Of a stretch of 64,000 bases of DNA, positions 14,343 to 25,800 are shown piece after piece; the stretch's first letter is position 1, and every line of letters begins with the position of its first letter. The notes beneath the pieces are model-generated. The model was not told the origin of the DNA and did not search any database. It worked only from the letters and a program-made list of their open reading frames with translations. The translations under genes were made by a program, and so were the position numbers. Source of the stretch: Membranipora membranacea (lineage: Eukaryota > Bryozoa > Gymnolaemata > Cheilostomatida > Membraniporidae); the NCBI GenBank assembly GCA_914767715.1, contig OU612068.1, positions 5,456,001-5,520,000 of the forward strand, written 5' to 3'.

Positions 14343-14454
14343 TTTGAAAAACTTGTGAGACAGCAGTATAGACACACAGGCAAGAGATACAAGTTCAGCT
14401 GTTCATTCAAGATGGCTCCAATGATTAGACCAGGCACTGTTAGCATATCCACCT
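14343..14454 (+). other. Orphan candidate exon
   Basis: An open stretch of 37 codons sits between a good acceptor (GTTACGTTTTAG) and a good donor (GTAAGT). The peptide includes FEKLVRQQYRHTGKRYKF and then MAPMIRPGTVSIST. I do not recognise it and found no partner exon nearby. It could be a 5' untranslated exon of IPMK: joining it to the acceptor at 17996 places a TGA at the junction, compatible with a leader but not with coding. It may also be chance. Confidence 0.3.
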
Positions 14455-15221
14455 GTAAGTTAAAACCTATATACCATTTACTGAAGCAAATTATGTGAAA
14501 ATAATTATTAACTCAAGTCTGAAATGATCAAACAATTGGCAGGTATGGTCATTAAACATCATTTATTTATGTGATCAGTGAAGCTACTGAACAAGAAAGA
14601 ATCTATAATAATATAGCGAGAAACCAATTTTATTGTCATGACTGGAACTACAATTACCAAAGATTTCTAGCTAGAGCAATATGTAGGGCATAGGCTTCTA
14701 GTATCAACAGGGTGAAGTTTATTTCACATGATGTTCCGTCACTAACTAGGTTGTTCTAGGCGTGAGGTAAGCTTGTGCAAAATATTCTAGTTATTTCATT
14801 TTAGTAGATCATTAAGCGCCCATCATTCTTAGCTGCTGACATCATCGACTATCAAAATATACTTGAAAGTTGCTCGTGTAGACTTTATTGAGGTAATGAT
14901 GAATCAGCTTGGTCGTCGGATCAGGCAAAATGACCCAAAATAGAGTATTTGGACGTTGCAATAGGAAAAATTTATATACCCTGTCTTTAAATCTACTAAT
15001 TCTGGGGTAAGATTTGACAAAATATTGCCACCCATGTCAGCTTAAGATGGCACAGGATCGATTAAAACGTTCTCCCAGTACCGGGAAACTTACACTGTAA
15101 TTCATAACAAAACATTATTGTTTACAAGTTTTCTGTAGTTTTGGGTGTTAATGTAGTTCTAATTGAAAAAAGCTCCATAAAGCCTTATTATGATCACAGG
15201 TTTATATATATATCCTTACCA

Positions 15222-15250
15222 GAGACTATAGATATATCTATAGTCTCTGT
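15222..15250. repeat. Short palindrome, family G
   Basis: The palindrome around AGATATATCT is flanked by CAGAGACT on the left and AGTCTCTG on the right. A second copy with one substitution occurs at 20855-20882. These look like joined termini of a small transposon. Confidence 0.6.
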
Positions 15251-15775
15251 CCTTACTATATATATCCTTACTCTGTGTTATGATGTCAAAAGCCCTTCAT
15301 GCAATGTCGGCATATTTGCTGTCAACACAAATTATTACCAAGCAATAATTGAATAGAGTAGAGGCGTCAGTAACACATCATACACATTGTGATGGTGATT
15401 CTTTTACTCCGTGAAACAATCACCACTGGATAAGACAGGCTTTGGGTGAGTGAAGGGAATCGTAAGTAGGAGAGCTGAAACTAGTACATACTTTACCTAG
15501 TGCCTTGTTAAATATTTAAATAAATATTGCTAGTATTGACATTATTGATATGGGAGGGGCAGGTGATGCATGATAAGCTGTTGTCCATGAGGCCAATAAT
15601 GGTAATTATAATGTATTTCTAGCTGTCAAAGTCATATATTTCTCCAACTGTCAGAGTATCACGTCAGTTTCTATATTTATCATGTAGCTTTGAGGTTGCA
15701 AATTGCAACAAGTAGGCCTAGGCATGGCATGCAGCAGCTTGGTCACAATAATGTGTGAACATCAGAGTACAATAC

Positions 15776-16490
15776 TATATCGCAGAGTAAGGATATACAG
15801 GGAGGACTCTTCAATGATCGTTATAGTGCCTGCGGTTTTTATCCACTGGGGGAAATTCATCAATCTGGCCACCTGCCAATTTCAGAATATATATAAGTTA
15901 CAGTGGAGTTTTGTCATGCAGACATAGCCACCTTTGATAGGTCATAATTCATTCTGTATTTATCCTAAAGACTGATTTCTAACTTTTCTGAAATGTCCAA
16001 TCTTCAAGCTATACACCATATTGTTGTCATTTTTTGCTAGGATACATAGGCTATGAGTAATCCAGGTTTTTAAAATGAGTTTTATCATATAGATTTACAT
16101 AGGGCTTAGGTCAATGCACGGACATTTCCTAATTTTGATGACCAGCCGTCTATCAATTGTCACATGTAAATCTATATGACAAAACTCATTTCAAAAACCT
16201 GGATTACTCTTAGCCTATGGATCCTAGCAAAAGATGACAACAATATGGTGTATAGCTTGAAGCTTGGACATTCCAACAAAGTTGGAAATCAGTCTTTAGG
16301 ATAAATACAGAATGAATTATGGCCCATCAAAGGTAGGGATGTCTGCAAGACAAATGCCATTATAACATATAGAGATAATGAGTTTTTGGCATCCAGCTGT
16401 GTACAATTTTCCCCCAGCGAATCAAAAACCGCAGGCACTATGACTATCATTGAAGTGTCCGCTCTGTATATCCTTATTCTGTGACTATAT
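15776..16490. mobile_element. Foldback/MITE element with about 330-base arms, family F
   Basis: The segments 15778-16108 and 16162-16486 are inverted copies of each other, separated by about 50 bases. Examples are the ends GCAGAGTAAGGATATAC / GTATATCCTTATTCTGTG and the inner AGTAATCCAGGTTTTTAAAA / AAAACCTGGATTACT. No protein is encoded. The arms differ by scattered substitutions and small gaps, so the element is not very recent. Confidence 0.85.
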
Positions 16491-18031
16491 TATACAAATT
16501 CTATGGGTGTAACTGGGTGATTGCACTTTTGAATCACTGTTGTTTCCGACTTTCATGGTGCGTCAGCTGCGGCATAACAAAGTCATTGGTAGATATCGCG
16601 TAAGTACCCAGAGATGAGCCACTGACTGTGATCAAGGAGTTAAAGACTTTAACTCCGTGTTGTGATAGCTTTGATCTTTCACAACCTTGTGAGGCATAGG
16701 TCTGCAGCCGGGGCATGCAATTACATACATAGTATTGGTTAGGCAGACACAAAGCTTTCCCTAAATACACAGGACTGTTTTGTTTATGTTGTTAAGATAT
16801 TGAGTTTCCTGTTTGCAAACAGCTTTTGTCTGCACAGTTTTATCAAGAGGGTGATCAAACATTAGACATACGCTGGTATTAGCACGATCAGACAGCTGTC
16901 CTCTGTGATGGTTTGCGTTTATGCTGCCTTACTCAGTTATATGTGAGGTTGTGGGCAGCGCCATAAAGTAACTTACATCCGTTGGAGCACTGTTCTTATG
17001 TATTTGACAACCGCTATACTTGTGAGTGGTATTGGAAATTGAAACCTGAGGAACAACTAGCGACTTTTTATCAGTCAGTTGTGGTGAGTTTGATTGCTTG
17101 TCCTGTTCTTATAAGACTACCGTGTGAATGAAATAATTTGCTCGAAATGAGCCGATTCACTGCAGATAGGTGATATCAGGACAATTCAGGTCATTTGACT
17201 ACAGTGTGAATGTTTGTGCGTGGTGAGACCCCCTAGGAAGTTATCTACCAACCATAATGGTTATGACGATCAGGATCTAAGTCAAGATCGTGGAGGGGGA
17301 GTGTGAGAGGTTATTTATGTGCAATTAATGTGACTTCCTGTCTTACTGATATCTACAATCACTTACCAGCTGGCCAAATTCTCTCACAGTCTACCTTATC
17401 ATGATTGGCTGTTGTGCCAAGTTTTAATCACCTATTTTATTCAAACTTCATTAGGTTATCCTCAATTACTACACAGCAGCCAGCTTTGGCGGTTTATTAA
17501 AACTGATTTTGGCACACTGGTTCCTTTTTCTCAGCTGTATCCTTGGCAGTTTGCATGAGCTACATAATTAAGGCAAAAGGTGACATTCATTCTATGCTAA
17601 TATGAACTTATCTTTAGGGTTGTATTCCTCCCACCAGAAAATTTATTTGATATCTTTCATCGTTATAAAAAAGGTGTGAAACTGCCAATGAGCTTTTGAT
17701 GAGTGATTTATATACCTATCAACGATTCAATCAAATACGTCAAGAGGACAAAAACCTTTTTCTCTCCTTGGGAAACCGCTCTGTGAATGGCTATGATTTC
17801 ATCTCGTCTATAAATCCTGCCAGCTGATAGCGATGACGTCCGAGGTTTGTCTTATTAATGAACCGTGTACTACATTCAATCACAGAGCAAGGATATATCA
17901 ACTAAACAGAGTGTCCTGTGTTTCTTATCAGGGCTAAATGCTATATATAAGTGAAGGGCTTTCATCCTGCATTGACAGTCTTGCTTGTGATTGCAGGATA
18001 TAAAGAGGTCGTACACTATAGCTGTAATTAA
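16491..18031. other. Spacer upstream of IPMK, no gene seen
   Basis: No convincing coding exon was found. A splice acceptor TTGTGATTGCAG ends at 17996 and probably begins the exon that carries the IPMK start codon, so this stretch likely holds the IPMK promoter and a 5' intron. Confidence 0.4.
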
Positions 18032-21000
18032 ATGCCACAACAGATCATGCTACCAGGAGTTGCTCAGTGTAATGGAGTGTCCATTGACACTCTCAACAAG
18101 TGCTCCAAGATGTCCGCAGCCGCTGATGAGAATGGGAACTCCAAAGTATGTCCCAAAGTGTGCCGCATAACAAAGGCTCTGCGCAAACCACAAGCATCTC
18201 TGGATTTGCTTCCTCCGATGCCAGAGGGACTTGAACCACTGAAACATCAACTGGCTGGTCACAAGTTTGGACATATCGACAACTCCGATCTATATGGTGA
18301 GTACTAAAGATTTGTATTACTAAACAATTGTAAACTGTCTTTGGCGGATTTACCAATAAACTGCTATCTTATATCGGCATGAGGCCCTAGAGCCTAGACC
18401 AAGTTTGGTCCATTTGCCTGAATTCGGAGTTGCTCTCGATCCACTGGTAATGCTGCTGCGGCGGCGTGACAGTGGAAGGGAGCTACTTGAATGCAGGCTT
18501 GATCTACTCTAGCCTGACTGCACAACTTGTTTTTGTTATGTACCGTTTATTGTACCTATGGTGTTAGTTCCTTTTGTGAAATAGCAGTGTTGAATGTTTC
18601 TAAATTAGAAACAATAAAGTGGTGTTACAATCAATCTATTGAATTATTGATTTAAGTTGGCCAAAATCATGGATAGTGTCATTCATGTCAAGCAGTGTGA
18701 TGTAGACTTCCATAACACCTGTGTATGTTGCCTCTGTCTAGCCTAGCTTTATATTCTTTATCAAGGAGTTACTCCTTGCTTTTATTAAATTGGAATGTTT
18801 GACTGTTTGTGTATTGTCAAACCAGCTGGTGGTCATCGACAATACTTTGTTGTTTTACAGGTATTCTTGATTGCAAGGACGGTTCTATACTAAAACCAGT
18901 AATGTCACAAAAGAAGGGACAGCGAGAGAAGTTCTTTTACGAGCTTGTGAATGGTGACTACAATGAGAACGCCTACTTTAGGAAAGAGCTTTACACACTA
19001 GATATTATCCGTCAGCTTTCGAAATTCACACCTACATTTTTAGGCATGATCTCACTTTCTGAACATCCTGACGGTAAGTTTAATACATCTTCATAATATC
19101 CGCCTTCTGTCATTCTCGATCTCCATGTTGACAAACTTTAGATTGGTGGCTACAACTGTGGGTGTGCGCTGTCCAATATGACAGGGCATTATTGCATACA
19201 GGTTCAAATCCGTGTCACGCTGAGCTTTATTTTATTGAATTTATGGTCTATTATATATGTGTGTCTTTTGGTAAAAAGGCGAGGGTTGTGTACTGTGTGC
19301 ATCTGACAGTGCATGGCACAAGTTTGCAGTTGCCAAAAATCAACAAGGTGTCAAATGATACCTAAAAGTGTCAATAAATAAATACTCTATTTGCCTACTA
19401 TATAAATTTGTTGGGCGTGCATGCAGATTGTTGTTGGTAATCCATGCCAGTTTCAGATTAGTGCATTCTCTGTAGACCGGAATGTTTGGGTCTTGTTTAC
19501 CTCATTGGGTGGGGTTTTAGTTAAATAGTACTTGCCCAGTGATTAGTCTTCCTAGAACTCCTTGCTAGAACTCTTCTGTAATTTGTTAACTTTGAAAGAC
19601 AACAACACACTCTTTGTCAAGAGGGATTTGTTGCATCGTTGTGTAGCATTGACGTATGCAAACTATTTTGCAATGATACAACTTGGGATGATTTTACATA
19701 GATCTGGTTTTTGCCAGATGACGGAATTTTATCCTGAAAATGAGGGTAAAATTGTTCTTGTGAAATAATTCTCAAGTGTCTGCGCCCAACCCTCATTGTG
19801 CTAATCATAACTTTGAACTGTGAGGAACGTTGTTGGTGGCAGGTATACTCTTGTTGCGTATAGCCGAAACATTCTGGCAGATGTACTTTGTTCTGTCACA
19901 ACAATGATGATGTGGTATTTACAACTGCTTAGAACTGCTCAAGTTTATACTCCAAAGCATGTTTGTAAAAGGAAAATCCTGTTTTTAAAAAAATAGCTTT
20001 TTAACTTTGAGTTACCCTGGATATTTTGTGTTTATAGTGGTGTATATAAAGATGGAGGATGAATCACATGGCCTCCTCAAGCCTCATATACTCGATGTGA
20101 AGATCGGCGCTAAACCCTGGGAGCCTGAAGCGTCTCACGAAAAACAGCAGAGGCAGAAACTACGCTGTCCACATTTAGACGAAATTGGCTTCCAGATCCT
20201 CGGTGCAAGGGTGAGTTCCACTTCCGACACAAACAATGAGTAAATCCTTCCACTACCTGGTAGTAATTGATGTCCTGATGTTGTTTAGACGTTACACGTG
20301 TACAACAAAATTTGGTGTATGCATGACAGGTTGACACAGTTGTAGGTTGTAAAACCCAGACACAATGTGTGGTTGGAAATGACTGGCACATCCTGGGGGA
20401 TGACCTTGTTTTGCTAAGCTATGGCATGATGCAGCTTCCACCAACTGGAACTTAGATGGCTGCATGATATCACAGAGTAAGGATATATCCTTACTCTGTG
20501 ATGATATACTCAATTCACACCTGCAGTCGATAAGCGGCACAAAATAGGGATAATAAATTCATGAGTAAGGATGTGTAGCCATACTCTCTGCTAGGGTCAA
20601 AGACGTTATATTGGGTTTTAGGGGGTCTGTCTGACCAGAGATAAAAGTATTATGAAATGAATATCCGACGTGTCATGTCCAGCTACAAACTTATCAGGAA
20701 GTTGAGAACCTGTTGGGTAATCCTTTGCCCTGAACTCTTGGTAGACCTGCACTATATCAGTAAAACAAGAGATCTTACATCTGCTTTATCAGTTTCGTAA
20801 GAGTTGTGAGCTATAATTGTCACAAAGAAATAATCTGGCTGTAGTAGTATGAGCAGAGACTAGAGATATATCTATAGTCTCTGGTATGAGTTTTGTGAGC
20901 CAGTATTTGGAAGAGCCAGTTCTCTGCCTCAGTTTATTGGTCTTGGTCATCATCAATTTCACAAGAGGTGTAATATGTGTATGTTATTGTCTTTTTATAG

Positions 21001-21888
21001 TACTATGATTGCGAAACAAGGGAGTCAATAACCAAGTTGAACCTTCGTACCTTTACTCCACACGATCTTTTATATTCCGGTGAGTGTTTCATCACTATAC
21101 TCATCACTTTGCTGTGATTCAGTGCCCGACTTGATGTCTACAGGTTTGGAGTGTGGAGTTCTAAAGAATTGGCTTGTGCACACCACTGCACAGCACACAG
21201 GTCTTCAGCTAGAAACCATGAATCGATTTCTGTTTCTAAGCCTTCTCTAGTACAGCATCCTCGTGGGTTGCCCCAGTAGCATGCCAACCCTGAATTCACA
21301 GGAGCGTCTCACTCCTTCACTTCTATCCGTCATGCAATTTTCTCATTTCTCATATTCAGTTTCTCGGTATTGTCACGCAATCAGTGCTTTTAGTTGTTAA
21401 TATACCAGTATGAGGAATTGTTGATATTGCTAAGCTAAGAAGCAGCCTCTCGAAATGTTGTTAACCCTTTTTCTATGACCTGTAATTTCATGTGCTTGCT
21501 ATGCTAAATAACAGCCCTCTGTATTGTAGGTTTATTTGATATATTCCGGGGATTGCCATGTGAAGCCAGGATTGTTATATTGGAGCAGATACTGAGCCAA
21601 CTGAATTCGATAAGCGAGTGGTTCTCTACACAGTCATATATATCATTCCACGGATCCAGTCTCCTCATTGTCTTCGAAGGAGAACCAAACTACCTCAAGA
21701 AAAACGTCACTACATCTACCGCAATCACGCAACTACACAGACTTGTCAAAGTAAAAATGATAGACTTTGTTCACGTTTGGGAGGCTTCCAAAATAGACAG
21801 TAATTACCTAGAAGGCTTGAGAAGCCTGGAGACATACTTCTCCAATCTTTTAGACATATTCAAAGCTGAAAATAGAGGTAAGAGCTAA
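18032..21888 (+). CDS. IPMK: Inositol polyphosphate multikinase (IPMK)
   Basis: Five exons: 18032-18296, 18861-19073, 20038-20210, 21001-21079 and 21530-21888, 363 codons in total. An in-frame TAA lies immediately before the ATG. The protein carries the inositol-phosphate kinase family hallmarks: PLKHQLAGHKFG near residue 75 (the HQxAGH block of the N-lobe), the catalytic-family motif PHILDVKIG (PxxxDxKxG), SSLLIVFEGE, and MIDFVHV where most relatives read DFAH. The family phosphorylates inositol phosphates such as IP3/IP4 to IP5, and IPMK also phosphorylates PIP2. The short length and the end soon after the last helix favour IPMK over the longer IP6K. The Ala-to-Val change next to the metal-binding Asp is conservative. 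The next gene starts about 960 bases downstream on the same strand. Confidence 0.9.
18394..18513. mobile_element. MITE family B, copy in IPMK intron 1
   Basis: Begins CTAGACCAAGTTTGGTCC and ends in the inverted form around CTTGATCTACTCTAG, with an internal GC-rich palindrome about 120 bases long overall. Related copies occur near 26680, 30667, 32359 and 50110. Confidence 0.75.
20469..20506. repeat. Perfect palindrome of family F termini in an IPMK intron
   Basis: TATCACAGAGTAAGGATATA is followed directly by its inverted copy. The sequence is what remains if the two ends of the family F foldback element (15776-16490) are joined with the interior deleted. It lies in the intron between 20210 and 21001. 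Confidence 0.6.
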
Positions 21889-22846
21889 GCGTCGGTGCTG
21901 TCACTATATGACAGTTATGAATGTTTGTGACACAACGATCGGAAAGGTAGCTCACCAATTATTATTTGACACTAAAGGTGATAGCTTTGTTTAGTATGGA
22001 GAGTAAAACGCCCGGCAACTACATTATTTTTGAGATATCAGTTTTTTATTTTTTTGTAATTTATGGAATATGGAAGCTGCATGACACGCAATGTTGTCTG
22101 ATTTAGACAAATCAATTTTAAATTATTCTGTTCCATATAATCAAGGGACGTGGCACCCAAACAGTTATTTAAAATTAAATAACAATTGGAGGTTTTTATA
22201 GGAACTTTCATAGATATTTTTTTACATTAGCACTTATGTCCATAATTGAGGTTTTTTGCTTAACAATAGGCATGGACACAATGAAATGATGATTACAAAT
22301 GGGGTCAGGTTCTTTTTTAGCTCTCGGTAATGCAGTAATCATTGATTCAAGTGCAACTAGTAAAAATAAACCTCATTATATCCTGGTACATGTAATAATG
22401 TTGTTGTGTTAGATTTACCATAAGTTTTGTGATTGATATTGAGTAGGGCTATTTTTATAACTAAACAATGTATAGTGCCTCATTTTTATGATGGTAATCA
22501 ATACAAGGAAAAATTTCTTATTTTCCTTTTTTTTGTAATCACTTACCACATTGTTGGTTAACATCATTAAAAATAATCCTCACATTGCAATGTCTTTATT
22601 TATTACCTAAATTTCTTTCAAAGACAACAGGATGGTTACTAATACAATTTTTTTGCTTCACATTGCCCTCAACAAAGACGATGACTGTCCTCAAAAGAGA
22701 CAGGACAATGTTGTCTCCATGCTATGAGCAATGGCGATGACAAAGCTCTGTATATGCTAGTCATGTGACTGGACCAAGTGCTACTAATTAGTCATAAGGC
22801 TAAGGATGGTGTCTGACTGGGACGTCTCTTTAACCACCCCTCTGGA
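21889..22846. other. Spacer between IPMK and the unknown gene
   Basis: AT-rich sequence holding the IPMK 3' untranslated region and the promoter of the downstream gene. No exon or clear repeat was seen. Confidence 0.5.
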
Positions 22847-25800
22847 ATGTCTACTGAGAACAGTAGGCTAGAAGGAGAAAACATTAAAGATGGGCATACT
22901 GTGCGCTTAATACTGGTAAAAAAGAAAGTCAGGAAAGAGAGAAACCATCATGGTGGAGCTGAGGGAAACTTGTTATCCCATCAAGATGAAAGCAACCAAC
23001 AGCACAGTCTGACAGCTCAACCTGAGGGGATCCAACTTGCTGCTGGCGGTAGGTGGACTCAGGTTGAGAGGTCCTCCACACTCCAGAGCAAAAGGTGAGC
23101 CTGTCATTCCATCCTCTAAGCCTTTCTTAACTCAACTCTTTATTTCGGTTCCTACACAAGTCTCAAATTAATTTTAGCTGCCATTTTGCACTTTAACAGC
23201 TTGCCACTCTCCATCTATGAAGTCAGTTGCTAGACTAGGATAATTCCTACAGCTTTAACTCACAACATTATGATAGCACTCAATATTTGAATGGTCTCAT
23301 CTTGCGATTTTTTTGTAGTCAGGGGACACTGACTGACTATCACAGCATCGGTAAGCGTGATCGATCGAGAAGACCAACCCTACAAACATACGACGACCCA
23401 TCCCTGGTCACTGCACGAAAGTCTATAATATCACATTTGATAGACACAACCACAAACTTTGGCCTTACTACCGGTAACAGATCACCCAACAAAACAGGCT
23501 GCCTAGATGTAGAAACTCATGACGATGTTGAGAGTTCTTATATGTCTTTACCTGATCTGAAGACAGCTCTCAAAAATGTACCTCATGGTACCCAAGACAA
23601 CTGTGACGTGACATATGAAAAAAACTCTGGTCTAAACAAGAAGTCTGGTGGTGTGAGGCAAGTAATATTCCTTCTAATAGTAATTATATGCTGCATCCTG
23701 TAGACGGGTTATGACAATCCGCTCTCACAGCTACTGTTTGTATTAATATAGTTCAGATCAAGAATCTTGTTATTTGGAGATGTGACTGAATTTAAATTTT
23801 ATTTCACCCCCAGCTATAACTTATATTCTGCTGGATATGACTATTTGCAAATGATCTTTGGTAACATTGTGAGGATAAGGAATTAAAAAACCCTTGTTTC
23901 TGCATTTTGTGGTTATATTAAAGCCATTAAAAAATTTGTTTAGTTGTGGGACAGTCACTGAGTATCACAGGTTGAGGCATAAAGAGAAGCCAACAGACCC
24001 CAAGGAGGTCATCTGTTTATCTCCCAAAGGAAGCAGAGTTCAAAGGTCGCGCTCCACTGTTAAATATCTATTGGCTCTACATGATGAGCTTATAGGGACA
24101 ATACCGGAGGAATCTTCTCGCGATAATGTCACATCGGAGAGTAAAGTGAACGCTGGAGATGAACACCAGAATCAATCGACACCTGATTACTGTGTGAGAG
24201 ACAAGGAAGTCCAGACTGGAGGTTAGCTTTTAAATTGTATCCCACAGACGTAGTTTTGGCTATGTTACATCTTCTGAATCGTGGTTTTCATCTGTCTGTG
24301 TTGCTGTTGTATTAAACCTGGAGTTAAAATGATCCATAACATGAATGAGCAGGTTGCGAGGTGTTGCATGAATTTTCTTTGGAATAGGTGATGTTTTTAT
24401 TTCAGTCAATCAAATCCTACTAACTCTGCCATTATTTTCTTTTCAGATGGAGCTAATTGCGAAATTCGAGGAAAACGTTTTAGGGCTCACTCATTGGCGG
24501 GGTAAGCCAACTAGTGACCTGTTATATTCCCCATCATAACGATATATTGATAATTGTGATACCCATATTAAATATGTATATGGTTGGCTGTCCCAGTTAC
24601 CTGCCCACGCCAAGAAAAGGAAAGCAATTCCGTAACAAATTGTAGTCTAGGTTTATGATTATTTTGAGATTTTTTAATTCATCAATCAATCCTGTTTGTG
24701 GGGTTTATATTTAACATTTGTTTATTGGATTAAGTATCACCAAAGCACACCCATGACTGACTCAAAGTCATTACATTCCGTTTTGCTATAAAATAGCTTT
24801 CTTGAGAAAACATTTGGTTTCACAATGAGGCGTTATCAATCCATGCTAGATTACGCCTCAACCAAAATAACATAGGTTTACAAAATCTCTTTTTGAGATA
24901 GTACAGGTATGAGCAGTAAATAGGTATCAATAACCTTTTTGCAAATAACAGCAATATTTACAATCTCTATTTTGAGATTACACAATTTACCAATTAGCGA
25001 TGGTAATTTATCAATCTACATTTTGATTAGGTATTAACAATTCTCCACAATGAGAATTATATTACCATTTCATAATCAGGAGGTTTTGATAATTTATCAA
25101 TGTTGAGCGAAAATCAGATGCCAAAAATCTGAGAACGCAACAAAATTGTTGTGTCCTCTGATTTTCGCCACAAATAAGATATACAACAGGCAAAAAAACT
25201 TTTACCAAATAAGGCTGCCTACAGGCCCTGGGAGTTGACTAGCATTTTGGTTAGGATACACTTCTCACAGAAAACTTATTTAAAGGTGTTTACAATCATT
25301 TTTTTCTGATTTCACCCCTTTTTCCGTTTTGCACCTCTAGTGAAAGTCTTAATAATACAAGGTGATAACCGATAACATTCACCTTACATGTCTTCACATC
25401 TCACATGACTTCACGCTTCACCTGTCAAGAGTGAAACAAATTGAAACAATACTAGGTATTCTTACTCTGCATGATCGGACTTAAAAGCAAATAAAGGAGA
25501 TTTAACCTCCAATTTTTATATATACCCTCATGCTAATGTTAATAATTGATGAAAATTATAACCGCCTCAACCAATAAGATCATAGTTATTTTGACGAGGG
25601 GAGTATAACCAAATATTACACTTACAACCCATCGTCTCTTAGAAGACTACCTATGCTTCTATGTATGATGCCAGCAGTGTAGAAACAGTACTAGATGTAA
25701 GCAGCTGCTTCCAGTATTTTTTGTACAAATTGTTAAAGCATCACTGTACCTCAATCAAACTATACATTTGTCAACTAGACCAGATATTAATTAGCAGCCG

